NCBI GenBank assembly: GCA_019914945.1 | Contig: CM034111.1 | Location: 62,001 to 126,000 of the forward strand | Length of the DNA: 64,000 nt | Direction: 5' to 3' | Source of the DNA: Typha latifolia | Taxonomy: Eukaryota > Streptophyta > Magnoliopsida > Poales > Typhaceae | Shown here: positions 59,830 through 64,000 of the stretch, one piece after another | How the letters are laid out: each line of letters starts with the position of its first letter | Position numbering within the stretch: the first letter of the stretch is position 1 | Notes under the pieces: generated by a model | The model's database searches: none | Seen by the model: the letters and a program-made list of their open reading frames with translations, nothing else | Told to the model about the DNA's origin: nothing | Program-made: the position numbers and the translations under genes

Positions 59830-62800
59830 ATGGAGAAGAAAGCAAAGAAGCAGATATATCTCTTCCACTGTGCCGAGTCAGAAGAGCTTGCAAGGAAGGT
59901 GGCAGAGCAGTCCGACTCCATCCAACTTCAGTCGATTGCCTGGAGGTCTCCTTCTTAACATCTCTCGGGAGTTGGGTTTGTTTGTGATCATGCACCAACA
60001 TAAAAATCCTTTTTTTTTTTCCTATTATCGTCTCCCCTGCTGTCTAATTTGGTGGATAGTTTGTGGTTTTCTTTTTCTTTTTCCTGCTTAAGGATTCTCG
60101 CTCGGAGTTGTTTGTCATGGGTGTAATTTTTTTTTAAATGTAGCTATTTGATTCTTGAAAGGATTTTCCTGTTTTCCTCTTTCACGGTGACCCTTTATTT
60201 TGGCCCCTTTTGGAGGTAGATTAAACCTTAGTGTTAGTTATCTCCCCGTACTTGGTTGAAGCTGACTTGATTTTAATTTCAATTTTGTTTTAGTTTACCT
60301 GCACTTCAAACAACAAAAAGAAAAAGAGAGCATTTTCCGAGTCTTCTTTTCCTGCATTCGAACAGAAGACGAGGGAAGTTTGGTCAGCTCGCGCTTTCCC
60401 TTTCTCATTGAAGGGACTTCTTGTTGGATTTTGATTTTGAAGGTTCTCTTTAGAACCAAAAACAGTGGTTCTTCATTTAAAACATAGTGCGCCTCTAAAG
60501 TTTGAGAAACGTTAGGATCTGACCTCTCTTTAAGTTGCCTTTAGTGATGCTCAGCAAGCAAGATGTTTTACGTGCATATTCATTGTATATTACCTGCATA
60601 ATTTTCATCTGGTAAAGCACTTTTATGCCCAGCCGACTAAAATGTCTGATATGCATATACTAATGATGACTACTTGATGATCAACACAATTCTGTCAATT
60701 AGAACAAATATCTTACATAATCTTCAGCAGGCAAGATGTAGTTTTTTTTAATTATTATTTAACTGTTTTCCCTGTGTAATACGAAGTGATGTGCTTATTG
60801 CAATGGAAATGTGTTTCAGTATCTCAATTTAATTGAAATATAGTCCGGCAATATGTCGTACATAACAGCTATGAAGTCCCTACAGAGAACTCTTTTTTCC
60901 AGGATATATTATTCTCTGCTTGCATTTAATTTGAATGTAATGCATGATCTTCTTGTACATGTCTGGCTTTAATAGAAATAACTTTTAAAGATCACTATAC
61001 TTCATATTGAAACAAATTACTAGTTGAACTTGCAATGAAACAATTTACATGGTGCTATATTCTTCCCACTTGTTACCTAAATTGAGGGCCTCTGATGCAT
61101 TCATATGCTTATTTCAGAAAGTTCGATGATGGATTCCCTAATCTTTTCATTAATAATGCACATGACATTCGAGGACAGCATGTTGCCTTCTTAGCCTCTT
61201 TCAGCTCGCCTGGAGTCATTTTTGAGCAGATATCAGCAATATTTGCCTTGCCAAAGCTGTTTATTGCTTCCTTTACACTGGTCTTGCCATTCTTCCCAAC
61301 TGGTTCTTTTGAACGAATGGAAGAAGAAGGTGATGTGGCTACTGCATTTACCATGGCCCGAATATTATCAATGATCCCTAAATCAAGGGGCGGTCCAACC
61401 AGTGTTGTAATCTATGACATACATGCTTTACAGGTTAGTCTGATACTCAGTTACTTTGTTTGATGAATTGCTTTGTTTAGACTCAGAGTTACTACTTCTA
61501 ATGCTCTGTTACTTGCTGCTCTATTATGTTCCCGGGTTTGTTGCTTTTCAATTTTGACAACATCATTTATAAAATTGTCAATAGTTACTGTCTTCGTGAA
61601 TTTTCGCATTCCACTGAATCTGAATTCTCTTGCTTCCCGGACTAACTGTTGTGAGTATGTTTCTCTATTTATTTCCCTAATGTTTTATGGATAACAGATG
61701 CTGTTCATTATGTGCTTAACCACCAAATTGGCATACTCTTTCCCTGTACTTGTGGGCAAGTTTTAGCTCATTTTCTACATATAATCATGTATTGATATCG
61801 GATTCTTTCCATTGACGACTTAAGCTTATTGTTGTGTCCAGTTCAGTGACTTTTTCTATTACAATGTCATATTTTGTGTTATAGGCATGCTTCTCATCTA
61901 CCACGTTACATATTGCTCAAGAATTATGCTTAATCATGTATAGAGGGACTGAAAATTGATCAGCCTGTTCCTATATAGAGGGTCATTTTCCATAGATACC
62001 TTCTAATAATGTGTAGTTTCATCATTTGGCATTATACCTGACTCGACATCTTGTTTTCTCAGGAAAGATTCTACTTTGGGGACGATGTCTTGCCTTGCTT
62101 TGAAACTGGGATCCCTTTATTGTTGCAACGTCTTCGCCAGCTTCCTGATGCTGATAATGTTTGTGACATTTGTCTTTTGATATGACCAATATAACATCTT
62201 GTGCCTTTTGTGCTTGTACTGATTTAGTTTAGATGGAAATTTAGTTTATGATTGTAATGCTATTAGCTTAATTTTTAGCAGGCAAATAGTTTGATATGAT
62301 AATTTATTTCTTCTTCTACTTTCTTCTTTCATTGTTTGATAGATAACAATAGCATTCCCAGATGATGGGGCATGGAAGCGGTTTCACATGCAATTGCTGA
62401 ATTTTCCAATGGTTAGTTTGTTGGTCTGAAGGATGGAATGAGTTTATACTTTATAGGTATTTTTGCTGACTCAAGTTTTCATCAACTGTTGAATATCAGG
62501 TTGTTTGTGCAAAAGTTCGTGAAGGTGATAAGAGGATAGTTCGGATTAAGGAAGGGATTCCTGAAGGTCGACATGTTGTCATTGTAGACGACTTGGTGCA
62601 GTCTGGAGGAACTCTTATTGAGTGTCAGGTATTAGAACTTTGATATCTTTCCACCTAAGACTAATTTATTTCCTTCAATTACATTCATCAGTTGCAATTT
62701 TTTTTTCATGGTTAGTTCCATAAATGAAGTTGATAATCTGATTTGATCTTGCAGAAAGTCTTGACTGCTCATGGTGCTGCAAAAGTTAGTGCTTACGTTA

Positions 62801-63072
62801 CCCATGCTGTTTTTCCCAAGCGATCCTGGGAGCGATTTGTACAGAACAATGCCGGTAAATTGCCTCAGTTCTATTTACCTGCACTTCTTTTCCTGTCTAC
62901 ATGTTTTAACTTCCAGTGTTTGACTATATTCGTATCAGATGGGTCCGGCAACCAATTCACTTACTTCTGGATCACGGATTCATGCCCCTTTACGGTGAAG
63001 GAGATAGACAACAGATCACCATTTGAGGTGATTAGTCTTGCCAGTTCCATTGCAGATGCCCTTCAAATCTAA
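59830..63072 (+). CDS. PRS4: Ribose-phosphate pyrophosphokinase (PRPP synthetase), class II, PRS4-like
   Basis: This enzyme makes PRPP from ribose 5-phosphate and ATP for purine, pyrimidine, histidine and tryptophan synthesis. Seven exons, 59830-59945, 61118-61433, 62063-62158, 62343-62411, 62500-62628, 62755-62854 and 62939-63072, join in phase to 319 residues. Sequence blocks include [59 protein letters not shown], the PRPP-binding loop [18 protein letters not shown] (about 225-242) and the end SSIADALQI. They match the plant class II group (PRS3/PRS4), which does not need phosphate for activity. No chloroplast transit peptide is visible, so a cytosolic PRS4-type enzyme is favoured. The ATG at 59830 is the first in frame and gives [14 protein letters not shown]. 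Intron 1 is long (1.17 kb) and has no recognisable element. Confidence 0.96.
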
Positions 63073-64000
63073 GATGCAACTGCTGACTCATATTTCTGCT
63101 CTAGTGAGACTTATCTTGGAAAATGGCAACTTTATGATTTCTCTACTAGGTTCCGTAGATCCCTTCAAATCTAAGAACAACCTTAATACTTTTCAAGGCT
63201 TCCTCTGTATTTTAACTGTAAGAAGAAACATGGCTGTGGGTTATTGAAGACTTCTACTTGGAGCTGTCATATTTATTGGACATCGATGATGCATTAATAA
63301 GTACTTATGCAGACTGTGTTTTAGAGATGCATGTCACTAGAGAACTGTATTTGCCGCAAACTTGTATTAGAGATATAAATATTTTGTTAGTTCGTTAATA
63401 AGACATCTCAGCACATCTTTTCTGCCCACTTCTTTTGAGTTGGTGATTGGCGGGAAAGAAAGCAGTGTAAGTTTTGATACGGTGAACGTATATATATATA
63501 TATATATATAATTTCAAGTTTACATACATATGCAAATTATAATATAATTATTAGGTCCCACCCTAACTGGTCCCTGCTATGTTTTACTTAGCAGTCAAAC
63601 GTCCAAGTTTGTCGTAACTCGCAAGTGGCGACTGACAAGTGACAAGCTATAGCCATTAGTGGCGTAGGATAAGGAATGACCACCACTCCGGAATCCGCAT
63701 AGTGCTGGCCATGCTTACTCATGGATTTGAGCGTCTCCGAGCATAAGATTGATTGTGCCTACGTCTACTTACTTTGAATGCTCATGTTTTGATTTATTTT
63801 TATTTATTTAAAAAATAATAATAATAAGTTTTGATATGGTGAACGTATACCTACAAGATGTGTGAGGAAAGAGGTGATTAAATTATTGATAAGGTGTTAG
63901 AATTAAATGAAATAAAAAATTAATATGTGAGAAAGCTAATTCGGCCTGCTTTACCTACGATTATACTACTGCTAATTTTCATTAAAGCCTTCAAGGTGGG
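63073..64000. other. 3' flank of PRS4 and intergenic DNA
   Basis: The 3' untranslated region comes first, followed by AT-rich DNA with (TA)n at about 63488-63510 and an AATAAT run near 63812-63828. GTTTTGATA(C/T)GGTGAACGTATA occurs twice (about 63472 and 63829), a short direct repeat. No gene was seen up to the window edge. Confidence 0.55.

Overview
This is a stretch of flowering-plant nuclear DNA. Genes are split by GT-AG introns with AT-rich non-coding DNA between them, microsatellites are abundant, and every recognisable protein is a plant type (PILS carrier, CDKB2, AT-hook AHL protein, L-type lectin receptor kinase, PFP alpha). GC-rich first exons and coding blocks (HMGR, NTR, AHL, lectin kinase), together with the HMGR N-terminus, point to a monocot. 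The species cannot be named from the sequence alone.

Layout, left to right: the first exon of an L-type lectin receptor kinase (minus, 1159-2452), which stops at a splice donor with most of the kinase domain missing; a frameshifted LINE reverse-transcriptase relic (plus, about 3440-4925); a decayed acidic coding sequence (minus, about 5090-6206); a 127-residue basic protein (plus, 9778-10161); an NADPH-thioredoxin reductase (plus, 11103-12258); an intronless AHL transcription regulator (minus, 14020-15030); about 6 kb of microsatellite-rich DNA; HMG-CoA reductase (minus, 4 exons, 20987-25480); DGAT2 (minus, 9 exons, 27444-30892); a MAM33/p32-type mitochondrial protein (minus, 3 exons, 32531-34820); the PFP alpha subunit (plus, 19 exons, 35877-43177); U2AF35 (minus, 44556-45386); a secreted glycine-rich protein with a cysteine-rich tail (plus, 47062-47682); a PILS auxin carrier (plus, 10 exons, 50815-56787); CDKB2 (minus, 8 exons, 57483-59142); and PRPP synthetase of the PRS4 type (plus, 7 exons, 59830-63072). 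I rebuilt the exons by hand. In each multi-exon gene other than the incomplete lectin kinase, the reading phases close on a full-length protein.

The genes are independent eukaryotic transcription units, not an operon. They cover isoprenoid synthesis (HMGR), storage lipid (DGAT2), glycolysis (PFP), nucleotide precursors (PRS), redox control (NTR), splicing (U2AF35), auxin handling (PILS) and mitosis (CDKB2). I found no evidence of an undescribed multi-gene system. The less ordinary content is structural: a miniature LTR element with an intact 5-bp target duplication inside a PILS intron; a 5'-truncated LINE with a 17-bp duplication in the next intron; three local tandem duplications, two of which copy an exon edge (PILS exon 7, HMGR exon 3); a lectin kinase ending at a splice donor; and paired AACGG (MSA-like) motifs upstream of CDKB2.
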